Both the position numbers and the translations under genes were made by a program. From the NCBI GenBank assembly GCA_016712045.1, contig JADJRV010000035.1:1-14689 (forward strand): a stretch of 14,689 nt of DNA, read 5' to 3'. Source of the stretch: Chloracidobacterium sp. Lineage in GTDB: Bacteria; Acidobacteriota; Blastocatellia; Pyrinomonadales; Pyrinomonadaceae. Each line of letters begins with the position of its first letter. The first letter of the stretch is position 1. Positions 1-6,924 of this stretch are shown one piece after another. A model generated the notes under the pieces. That model had not been told where the DNA came from and searched no databases. It saw only the letters and a program-made list of their open reading frames with translations.

Positions 1-55
1 CATATCCTTTCAAAATTAGAAGTATAAACAAGCGGGGATCTGATCCGGGAAAATT

Positions 56-82
56 CCGTGCGCTCATCGCACACGGTTTTTT
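56..82 (+). terminator. Rho-independent terminator of a gene lying left of the window
   Basis: A GTGCG/CGCAC stem with a 5-base loop (58-72) can be extended by CC/GG past a two-base bulge. It is followed directly by six T residues (77-82). This is the classical intrinsic terminator layout and would end transcription arriving from outside the window, isolating the cupin-qNOR block. No gene end is visible before it, so the upstream partner is unknown. Confidence 0.55.
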
Positions 83-123
83 GCGGATAATTTCACTTTA
101 TGACCGTAATCATTTTTTGCGGA
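77..123. repeat. 11-bp direct repeat flanking the Crp/Fnr-type palindrome
   Basis: TTTTTTGCGGA occurs at 77-87 and again at 113-123, 36 bp apart. The palindrome at 100-113 lies between the two copies and touches the second. The first copy includes the T-run of the terminator. The repeat could be a second protein-binding element or a chance duplication of a T-rich word. Confidence 0.4.
100..113. promoter_or_regulatory. Crp/Fnr-family operator-like palindrome
   Basis: ATGA-CCGTAA-TCAT is a dyad with the TGA-N6-TCA core typical of Crp/Fnr-family operators (Fnr and Dnr: TTGAT-N4-ATCAA). It lies 52 bp upstream of the cupin start at the head of the NO gene block. A Crp/Fnr-family regulator is encoded at the far end of the same block. 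Its recognition helix keeps the Glu and Arg that in this family contact the TGA half-site. That this regulator binds here is an inference. Confidence 0.5.
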
Positions 124-165
124 CGGCACCGCGTTAAGGTCTAGCCGTAAGCAAAGGAAGATTAT

Positions 166-497
166 ATGAAACACATTGAATTATTAGGTGAATTAGGGGC
201 TGACGCCGACGGCGAGAGGCGAAAGATAAGACAGTTGATCAGTTATACGACGGAGCCTTTCGCCGGATCGTCGCGGTGCGTTTGCGTAACAGTGCAGTTT
301 TGTCGCGGCATCACGCGGATGTTCCGATCACGGTTTATTGCGTATCCGGGAACGGCAAGTTTAATGCGGGTGCCGATCTCGAGGATTCGCAGGATCTGCA
401 AGCCGGGACGCTGATAACTCTTGAGGCAGGTGTCGAGCACGAGGTGACCGCCGACCCTGAGCTTCATATTTTAGTGACGAAATTCAAAGACAGCTAA
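166..497 (+). CDS. Small cupin-domain protein, frameshifted
   Basis: This is a single-domain cupin of about 110 residues, first gene of the NO block. Translation starts at ATG 166, preceded by an AAGGAAG ribosome site at about 154. The first ~27 residues (MKHIELLGEL...) are in one frame. From about position 245 the protein continues in another frame, with a cupin motif around RHHADVPITVYCVSGNGKF, and ends in LVTKFKDS at 497. One missing base near 245 explains the break. Cupins are small beta-barrels that bind metals or small ligands; no substrate can be read here. It is followed after 25 bp by the qNOR gene, so the two are probably co-transcribed and the cupin may have an accessory or sensing role in NO metabolism. 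The cupin fold is fairly certain, the role is not. Confidence 0.7.
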
Positions 498-522
498 TTT
501 AGTTGTCGCGGAGGGTATTGAG

Positions 523-2599
523 ATGAAAAGACTTTGGATCATATTGGGTGCGGTATTTATTTTGTCGTTTGCGATATTGGGTTGGGTCGGGACCGAGATA
601 TTTCGTCAGGCTCCGCCGATACCGAAAGAGGTCGTGACGACCGACGGAACGGTGCTGATCGCGGCCGAACAGGTTTGGACGGGCAAAACGTTTGGCAGGC
701 AATGGGCGGAATGCAGGTCGGGTCGATCTGGGGACACGGTTCGTATGTCGCGCCGGATTGGACGGCAGACTATCTGCATCGCGAATCGATATTTATTCTT
801 AACACCTGGTCAAAGCGGAGATTTGGCAGCGTATGACGCGCCTAGTCAGCGAGCAACAAGCGGTTTTGCGGCAGCGTTTACAGGAATGCTGCGGAAGAAT
901 ACATATGACGCGGCGACAGGTAACATCGTCGTCGATCCGCTGCGGGCCAAGGCGTTTGAGGACAATCTGAAACACTACTCGGACGTTTTCGCCAACGGCA
1001 ACAAGGACTACGCGATTCAAAAGAACGCCCAGTCCGACCCGGCAAAACTCCGCTCAGCTGACATCGTTCTTTTTCTGGACGTCGTGGGCGTCGGCGGCAA
1101 ACCGCCCGAACAACAACATCTCGTACACCAGTAATTTTCCGTCCGAGCCGCTCGTCGGCAACGTGCCGACCAGCTCGACGATCGTCTGGACCGGCGTCAG
1201 CGTGATCATGCTGATCGCGGGCCTCGGAGCGATGGTTTGGTTTTATGCCGGGTGGCGAAAAGAGGCCGAAGACCGCGATACGCCGGACAGCGATCCGCTG
1301 ATCGGCGAGACGTTGACGCCCTCGCAAAAGGCGACGGTCAAGTATTTTCTCGTTGTGTCGCTGCTGTTCTTATTGCAGATAGTGATGGGAATAATCACGG
1401 CTCACTACGGCGTCGAGGGCGGCGGATTTTATGGTATCCCGCTTGCCGATTACCTTCCCTACGTCGTTTCCCGCACTTGGCACACACAGCTCGGTATTTT
1501 CTGGATCGCGACCGCGTGGCTCGCCGCCGGCCTTTTTATCTCGCCATACATCTGCGGAAAAGAGCCCAAGTTTCAAAAGCTCGGCGTCGATGTCCTGTTC
1601 ATTGCGCTGCTGATCGTCGTGCTCGGTTCGATGGGCGGGCAATGGATGAGCGTGATGCACAAACTCGGCAACGGCGACCTGTGGTTCTGGTTCGGACATC
1701 AGGGTTATGAATACGTCGATCTCGGCCGCGTCTGGCAGGCGGCATTTTTTGTCGGATTGCTGTTGTGGCTGTTCCTGATCGGCCGTGCGGCGATACCGGC
1801 GTTAAAACGCGAAGGCACCAACAAATCGCTGATCTGGCTCTTTATGGGCACGACGGCGGGAATCGCTCTATTCTAAGCTCCGGGATTGTTCTGGGGCATG
1901 CGGTCGCACATGACGGTCGTCGAATACTGGCGTTGGTGGGTCGTTCATCTGTGGGTCGAAGGCTTTTTCGAGGTCTTTGCGACCGTCGTCATCGCCTATC
2001 TTTTCGCCCGGTTGAAGGTGATCAATGCCGAAAACGCGGCCTACGCGTCGCTGCTTTCGGGAGCGATCTACCTGAGCGGCGGCATTATCGGAACGCTGCA
2101 CCACCTCTATTTTGCAGGGACGCCGACGGTCGCCCTGGCATTCGGTTCGGTGTTTAGCGCACTCGAGATCGTGCCGCTGGTATTTGTCGGATATGAGGCG
2201 TTCGACAACATTCGCCATTCAAAAGTCCGGCCGTGGCTTGCTCAATATAAATGGGTCGTGTATTTCTTCGTCGCGGTGGCGTTCTGGAATCTGGTCGGCG
2301 CCGGCATCTTCGGATTTATGATCAATCCGCCGATCGCTCTGTATTACATGCAGGGCCTCAATACGACCGCGGTTCACGCTCACGGAGCTTTGTATGGCGT
2401 GTACGGCACACTCGGCCTCGGCCTGCTACTGTTCTGTATGCGGGCGATGCAGCCGGAGCGCAAGTGGAACACCAAGCTCATCGGCTTTGCGTTCTGGGTC
2501 TTTGCCATCGGAGCGGCCGCGTTCGTCTGGTTTGCATTGAAACTGATGCTCACTAAGGGTGAAAGCAACTCACCTGATATTCAAAGGGTCGAGGCCTAA
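523..2599 (+). pseudogene. norB: Quinol-dependent nitric oxide reductase (qNOR), disrupted reading frame
   Basis: This is the single-subunit NO reductase (NorB/NorZ type) of the haem-copper oxidase superfamily, reducing NO to N2O with quinol at the inner membrane. ATG 523 follows a GGAGGG ribosome site. An N-terminal helix and a periplasmic region (VGSIWGHGSYVAPDWTADY) mark the quinol type. The metal ligands are all visible: SRTWH, VVHLWVEGFFE, LHHLY and VHAHG. The frame is broken by apparent single-base deletions near 682, 815 and 880, an inserted base near 1053 and an in-frame TAA at 1874-1876 where a Tyr is expected (IALF-stop-APGLFWG). The C-terminus is shorter than the family norm: KLIGFAFW runs straight into VFAIGAAAFVWF, as though the stretch between two late helices were lost. 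About 692 residues would be encoded, against roughly 750 or more in the family. Identity is certain. Whether it is a true pseudogene or a sequencing artefact is open. Confidence 0.9.
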
Positions 2600-2603
2600 A
2601 CCG

Positions 2604-3034
2604 ATGTTCTCCAGAACGCTGAAAATAGCGGTGCCTTTTGTATGGTTTGGGATGGTCTTGGCCATCTCTTTTATGGAGGCACCGCTAAAATTTCAGGCTC
2701 CCGGGATAACGATTCCGTTGGGCTTAGGCATCGGGCGGTTGGTGTTTTTCACACTCAATAAGATGGAGATCGTTTGCGCATTAATGCTGCTATTCGCATT
2801 TATACGCACGCGGCCAAACCCGCGAACTATGCTTGTGACATTTGGTTTAGCGTTTGTGATCTTGTTGCTCGAAACAGTCTGGCTGCTGCCGGTACTTGAT
2901 GCCCGGGCCGAGTTGGTCATCGCCGGTACGGCATCGCCATTTTCGAATTCGCATGTCGTCTATATAGTTTTGACGCGATCAAGTTGATCTCATTGGCCGT
3001 ATTGGGTATTGCGACCACGCGACGAATGATCTAG
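2604..3034 (+). CDS. Unrecognised four-helix membrane protein in the NO operon, frameshifted near its end
   Basis: The gene starts at ATG 2604, four bases after the qNOR stop, and ends at TAG 3032-3034, nine bases before the globin start, so it is almost certainly in the same operon. It encodes about 143 residues with four hydrophobic segments: around VPFVWFGMVLAISF, a second near LVFFTLNKMEIVCALMLLFAF, a third near VTFGLAFVILLLETVWLL, and a last one near VFDAIKLISLAVLGI. A single T missing from the TTTT run at 2968-2971 shifts the frame; restoring it gives FDAIKLISLAVLGIATTRRMI before the stop. I do not recognise the family. Its position between an NO reductase and an NO-binding type of globin suggests a role in NO or quinol metabolism, but that is context only. 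Confidence 0.65.
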
Positions 3035-3043
3035 GGGGCTCCC

Positions 3044-3466
3044 ATGAAACCGGACATTGAAAACCGTGCTGATATCGATCTGCTGATGCAGAATTTTTAC
3101 CAGCGAGCGTTGGCCGACGACGTTATCGGGTATATTTTTACGGACGTGGCACACCTTGATCTCGAATCGCATCTGCCGATCATCGGTGATTTTGGGAGAC
3201 AATGCTATTTCGTACCGGGGCTATGCCAGCCAGGGACGAAATCCGTTGGAGGTCCATCGTCAGCTTCATCTTAAGTCTGCATTGGAGCAAAACACTTTTC
3301 GCGTTGGCTGAAATTATTTGTGCAGTGTGTCGATGAGGAATTTGAAGGCGAACGAGCAGACTTTATCAAGATGCGGGCACATGCAATCGCCAACCGTTTT
3401 CAGGAGAATCTCGGCTTGGATGTTAGTCGCGAAGAAACCTTTGGAGCGGCTCCAGTGAATCCATAA
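3044..3466 (+). CDS. Group III truncated haemoglobin, frameshifted
   Basis: ATG 3044 follows an AGGGGG ribosome site. The N-terminus (DIDLLMQNFYQRALADD, then IGYIFTDVA) is typical of group III truncated globins. Three single-base deletions (near 3193, 3221 and 3290) break the frame. Restoring them yields DFWETMLFRTG, NPLEVHRQLHLKS and HFSRWLKLFVQCVDEEF, the family's conserved core, and a total of about 141 residues ending at TAA 3464-3466. Because three deletions cancel, the end is back in the starting frame. Such small haem proteins are often found with NO or respiratory genes and are thought to bind or turn over NO, O2 or related ligands. It is the last gene of the NO operon, and its final 44 bases overlap the end of the oppositely oriented regulator. 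Confidence 0.8.
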
Positions 3467-4066
3467 AGACCTTGCCGTGCTCGATCCGCAAGAGTTGCTT
3501 TTCGGCAAAGCGGCGAATTACGCGAATGGTAGTTTCGGTTGTCAGGCTGGCCATTTCCGCAATGTCCTGACGGCGGACGGGGACGCGGAACGGCAAAGCG
3601 GCAGCATCTTCGGCAAGTTTGATAAGGACACGTCCGACGCGATGCTCGGGCGAGGCAGTCGCGAGGGTGCGGATCATCGACGTCTTTTCCCGGAGCATCT
3701 CGCACGTCCAGCCGATGACCTCAAACGCAAACTCGGGCGAGTCGCGTAGAATATCCAAAAATCATTGCGGCTGATCTGCAGTAGTTCAGTTTTCTCGACA
3801 GCGATCGCCGTAGATGGATAAGGTGCGCCGTCAAATACGGGCGGTACGGCGAACATCTCACCGGTGCGAAAAATGCCGATGATCACCTCTTTACCAACCT
3901 CAGGGTTACGTATCATTTTGACCGCACCGGATAGTACTATCGGCAAGAAATCTGCCTTGTCGCCGCGGGTAAAGATCTCTTGGTCTTCGCCGTATGAGCG
4001 TTTATGTCCGCTCGACTTGAGTTTTTCGAGGAGTTCGGGGCTGATGTTTTCGAGAAGCGGTTTCAT
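3423..4066 (-). CDS. Crp/Fnr-family transcriptional regulator, one frameshift
   Basis: A 214-residue cAMP-receptor-like regulator results once a single base is restored in the A-run at 3757-3761. The cyclic-nucleotide-binding-like domain covers about residues 10-110 (LSGAVKMI, FRTGEMFAV). A dimer helix follows, then a winged helix-turn-helix at about 165-200 (RRQDIAEMASLTTETTIR). Glu178 and Arg182 of the recognition helix match the pair that contacts TGA half-sites in Crp and Fnr. There is no N-terminal cysteine cluster, so it is not an Fnr-type [4Fe-4S] sensor; a Dnr/NnrR-like NO sensor is a reasonable guess. Its ATG shares an ATGA with the UbiA stop codon, so it is the second gene of a ubiA-crp operon. 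Its end overlaps the globin antisense by 44 bp. Confidence 0.85.
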
Positions 4067-4928
4067 TGCTGAATAAAGACCGCCGCCCCAAATGTTACGA
4101 GTAGGATCACGCTGACAAAGGCGTTTGTTGTGAAAAATGCGGCGTTCATACGCGAGAGGTTGCCGCCGCGAAGTAGGGCGTGTTGATAGACAAATAACCC
4201 CGACTGCGATCACTCCGCGAGAGCGAGCCACGACATTCCCGTTACCAGCCAAAGCAGCAACAAGACGATAAACGCCTGAAAGTGAAAGAGCCGGGCGATC
4301 CACAGGGGCGTTCTTGATCCCGAAACGCCGGTATCGAACGCAGGCCGGCTTTGCGGTCGTATTCGAAATCCTGACAGGCATACAGCACATCAAACCCGGC
4401 GGTCCAGATCAAGACAAATACCGACAGCAGGATCGGGACCTCATCCATCAGGTTACCGCGAACGGCGATCCACGCCGCCGAAGGCGAGATGGCGAGGGCG
4501 GCTCCGAGCAAGAGATGGGCAAAGACGGTAAAGCGTTTGGCGTACGAATAGCCGAGCACAAAAAGCAGAGCGACCGGCGACAGAGCGAAGGTGAGCCAGT
4601 TTAGCGACCATGCGGCGAGGACAAAGACGGCTACAGATATGTAGAGAAAAACCCACGCGAATGTTAGCGAGAGTTTGCCTGAGGGAATCTCGCGGTTCGC
4701 GGTGCGGGGATTTGCAGCGTCGATGTCGCGGTCGATGATGCGGTTAAATGTCATCGCCGCCGAGCGAGCCCCGACCATTGCGACGGTGATCCACAATATC
4801 TGCCGCCAAGTCGGCATACCGTTTGCCGCGAGTATCGCTCCGAGAAAAGCAAAGGGCAGTGCGAACAGCGTGTGCTCGAACTTGATCATTGCGAGCGAGG
4901 TTTTTAATTTTTGCCAGATGGATGCCAT
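4063..4928 (-). CDS. ubiA: UbiA-family prenyltransferase (MqnP/4-hydroxybenzoate polyprenyltransferase type), C-terminus frameshifted
   Basis: This is an integral membrane aromatic prenyltransferase that attaches a polyprenyl chain to a quinone precursor. ATG 4928 starts MASIWQKLKTSLAMIKFEHT. The two Asp-rich motifs that bind Mg-prenyl diphosphate are present: N62-xxx-D66-xxx-D70 followed by NPRTANREIPSG, and D187FEYD191 followed by RKAGLRSIP. The NRxxDRxxDAxNPRT form is typical of the MqnP-like group used in the futalosine menaquinone pathway, so menaquinone synthesis is the likely role. About 200 residues are in one frame. After that, indels near 4321, 4308, 4219 and 4189 scatter the last helices over several frames. 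Restoring them gives LWIARLFHFQAFIVLLLLW, LSRMNAAFFTTNAF and VTFGAAVFIQQ before the TGA at 4063-4065, about 288 residues in all. The stop overlaps the regulator's start (ATGA). Confidence 0.85.
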
Positions 4929-4940
4929 GCCAAACGGAAG

Positions 4941-4982
4941 ATTCTAGCACAATACCGCTCGCACCGCTCCGCGCGGTAGAAT
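4941..4982. promoter_or_regulatory. Compact divergent promoter with mirrored -10 boxes
   Basis: The 60-bp gap between ubiA (-) and the DUF2227 gene (+) contains TAGAAT on the - strand (4946-4941), preceded by TGC as in an extended -10. It also contains TAGAAT on the + strand (4977-4982). The + strand box lies only six bases before the ATG at 4989, so its transcript would start at or next to the start codon. No convincing -35 boxes are seen. The assignment is by motif only. Confidence 0.35.
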
Positions 4983-4988
4983 GTAGCG

Positions 4989-5522
4989 ATGCCCAGCGGA
5001 CGCACACATGATGTCATAACGGTTTTTCTCGCTCTTCCCGCGTTTGCGGCGACCTATGCGGTGACGCGGAATTCGTTTGCGTCAGCGATCGTCGCTCTGG
5101 CGTTTATCTTTGGCGGCGTGATGTTTGGGCCCGATCTGGATACGGTCTCGCGGCAATACTCGCGGTGGTTTATCTTTCGATTTTTGTGGTATCCGTACCG
5201 ATCGTTTTTTAAGCACCGGTCGCGGTTCTCACACGGGCTGATATTCGGAGCCCTCATCCGAGTCATTTATTTTCTTGGTGTTTTGACGATCGCGGTTTAC
5301 ATCTTGGCGGTCGCCTGGTACGGCATCGCGGGTGACAACACTCCGGCGTTGTCGGATTTTACCGAGGCGTGGGGAGGTATCGGGACGTTTGTCCGCAGAA
5401 ATCTCGGCGACAATTTTATGTTTCTCGCGTTTATTGGTTTATGGCTAGGGGCGGCGAGCCATACATTTACGGATATGGCGGGGTCGTTTATTAAGACCGG
5501 TAGGGTTATGAAATTTTTCTAG
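4989..5522 (+). CDS. DUF2227-type putative metal-binding membrane protein
   Basis: This is an intact 177-residue protein. It begins MPSGRTHD and carries the family's conserved pattern: H7-D8, GPDLD at 47-51, then WYPYRSFFKHRSRFSHG at about 67-83 and GAASHTFTDM at 154-163. The His and Asp residues sit at the ends of hydrophobic segments (near 10-25, 32-47, 84-110 and 143-156), which suggests a metal site at the membrane face. The same arrangement is seen in DUF2227 (YfaP-like) proteins, known mostly from cyanobacteria and other environmental bacteria. The biochemical role is unknown. There is no Shine-Dalgarno sequence, and a -10-like TAGAAT ends six bases before the ATG, so the mRNA may be leaderless. 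Its TAG stop shares the palindrome CTAG with the stop of the convergent gene. Confidence 0.75.
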   Translation: MPSGRTHDVITVFLALPAFAATYAVTRNSFASAIVALAFIFGGVMFGPDLDTVSRQYSRWFIFRFLWYPYRSFFKHRSRFSHGLIFGALIRVIYFLGVLTIAVYILAVAWYGIAGDNTPALSDFTEAWGGIGTFVRRNLGDNFMFLAFIGLWLGAASHTFTDMAGSFIKTGRVMKFF

Positions 5523-6727
5523 CCGCGATTGCCGCCGCCGGTGCGGGCGGTGTGCAGACGTTGAGCCTGACGGCGAACGGCGTCGGAGACGTTACGATTT
5601 TTTGACAGGGCGATCAGATCGCGTAGCTGCAGACGGCTCATGATCGTGATGGCGCTGCCGATGGGCGTTCGCGGGTTTTTGGCTAGGCTGTGGCCGATAG
5701 TGTAGCTGCGAGCCCATTGGCGGTTTGACGCGATCTGGCGGAGGATATCCTCGGTGATGGACCGCATCGATGCGATCGACTCGACCTCTTGCTCGGTGAT
5801 CTTGGGGTTGTTGATAACTGCGGACGATACAAGACGATTGGGGTCACGGATGAAGATATTGCGGGCCTCGCGGTCGCCTTTCATACCGAGCTTGACGCGG
5901 TCTTTGACGCCCATCTTCATTACACGGTTGATCATCGAGATACGTTCGCCCGGTATCTCATCTTCTTCGTTTTGCAGCTCGCCGATGATCTTGTGAATGG
6001 CGGCCTGACGCTGCTCCTCAGTTTCCTCGTAGATCTCTTCGATGTATTCGAGACTGAGCCACGAATCGTCGGTTTCGCGGTCTGGGACCTCGATATGCTG
6101 GGCGAGAAACAGAGCGTCCTCGGCACTCAGGCCGGAATCGGATTGCTCGATAAACTCGGCAGCGGCTTCGTTGCCTTGAGCACGCAACTCGTTGGCGATC
6201 TGTTGGGCACCGCGTTCCTTTTCAAAGAATTCGCGCTTAATCTCGGTCGCCCGCCGTTCAGATTCGGGCGTCCGGCTAGGATTTTTTAATATCGCGTCTA
6301 GTATCGCCGGGTTTTGGATGAGGAGCTGCTGGTTAAGAGATATCAACTCGATCAGCGAACCGTTTTGCGTTGCGGCGGCAAATTTTGCGATTGAGCCTGG
6401 CGGGGTCTTTGCGTTTGTAAGTATCGTCTCGTGGATCGCCACCGGCAGGTCTGCCCGCTCGGCAAAAAAAGCCAGCACGATCGGGGCGACATCCGCCGAA
6501 CGTATCGTCTCGGTCAGCGATTCGGCATTTTGTTCGGCCAGCGTCAGCCGTGAGTTTTCTTTTAACTCGGGGTCGTTGCCGTTATAAAAACTGACCAGTA
6601 TTTCAAGCAGATCGGCCTGGGGAAGAGGCAAAATGCCCCGCGACGCCGCCAGTTGGGCAGGACGAGGGGCGGTGCCTTCGACGACGGCCTTGACCACCGG
6701 ATTGCTGGATGCGATCTCAGAACTCAT
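5519..6727 (-). CDS. Soluble alpha-helical (HEAT-like) repeat protein of unknown function
   Basis: This is an intact 402-residue protein with no signal peptide or membrane segment. The sequence is almost entirely helical in character. It contains loosely repeated units of about 35-40 residues with Asn-Pro turns, such as LIQNPAILDAILKNP, FIRDPNRLVSSAVINNPKIT and SLAKNPRTPIGSAI. This resembles HEAT or leucine-rich-variant helical repeats that act as protein-binding scaffolds. The middle (about 150-260) is acidic and coiled-coil-like (EEIYEETEEQRQAA), and the tail is basic (RRQAQRLHTARTGGGNRG). ATG 6727 lacks a clear ribosome site. I cannot name the family. The gene stands alone, ending head-on against the DUF2227 gene with a shared CTAG. 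Confidence 0.7.
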   Translation of the reverse strand: MSSEIASSNPVVKAVVEGTAPRPAQLAASRGILPLPQADLLEILVSFYNGNDPELKENSRLTLAEQNAESLTETIRSADVAPIVLAFFAERADLPVAIHETILTNAKTPPGSIAKFAAATQNGSLIELISLNQQLLIQNPAILDAILKNPSRTPESERRATEIKREFFEKERGAQQIANELRAQGNEAAAEFIEQSDSGLSAEDALFLAQHIEVPDRETDDSWLSLEYIEEIYEETEEQRQAAIHKIIGELQNEEDEIPGERISMINRVMKMGVKDRVKLGMKGDREARNIFIRDPNRLVSSAVINNPKITEQEVESIASMRSITEDILRQIASNRQWARSYTIGHSLAKNPRTPIGSAITIMSRLQLRDLIALSKNRNVSDAVRRQAQRLHTARTGGGNRG

Positions 6728-6822
6728 AACGAGCTGGGGAAAACCTGCTATTAAAACTATAAATACTACGGGAGGCCGGACCGATCACGGACAGCGTCAT
6801 CATAGCATAATTGAATATAATC

Positions 6823-6851
6823 TTGACTAACCGCACTGCTTAACATAGTTT
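6823..6851 (+). promoter_or_regulatory. Sigma-70-type promoter for the nucleotide-sugar genes
   Basis: TTGACT (6823-6828) is separated by exactly 17 bp from TAGTTT (6846-6851). This is close to the -35/-10 consensus. It would give a leader of about 65 bases before ATG 6925. It lies in the 197-bp gap after the divergent helical-repeat gene, where no other strong promoter is seen. Confidence 0.5.
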
Positions 6852-6924
6852 AATACACAGGGCTTTTCTGCCAGTATCTACCATTTTATTCCGCAATTCT
6901 CAGATATTCTTGACCAGACACACA

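Noticed and set aside
35..45. GGATC-T-GATCC palindrome near the left edge
   Set aside because: It is short, isolated, and not matched by any nearby regulator's known site type. It may be chance.
878..1327. 149-codon open frame on the - strand opposite qNOR
   Set aside because: It is an Arg/Pro-rich shadow translation. The + strand carries unmistakable qNOR sequence.
1874..1876. Readthrough or recoding (e.g. pyrrolysine- or selenocysteine-like) at the qNOR stop
   Set aside because: The codon is TAA, there is no downstream structure suggestive of recoding, and the region has many other error-like lesions.
1163..2599. Separate genes for the pieces of qNOR, globin, UbiA, WecB and the response regulator
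   Set aside because: Adjacent fragments each continue one family profile without gap or overlap, so they are pieces of single genes broken by small lesions.
5789..6289. 166-codon open frame on the + strand opposite the helical-repeat gene
   Set aside because: It is a shadow of the strongly coding - strand gene. Its product shows no domain and has no ribosome site.
6910..6924. TTG start five codons upstream of the dehydrogenase ATG
   Set aside because: There is no ribosome site, and ATG 6925 gives the usual N-terminal length before the NAD-binding motif.
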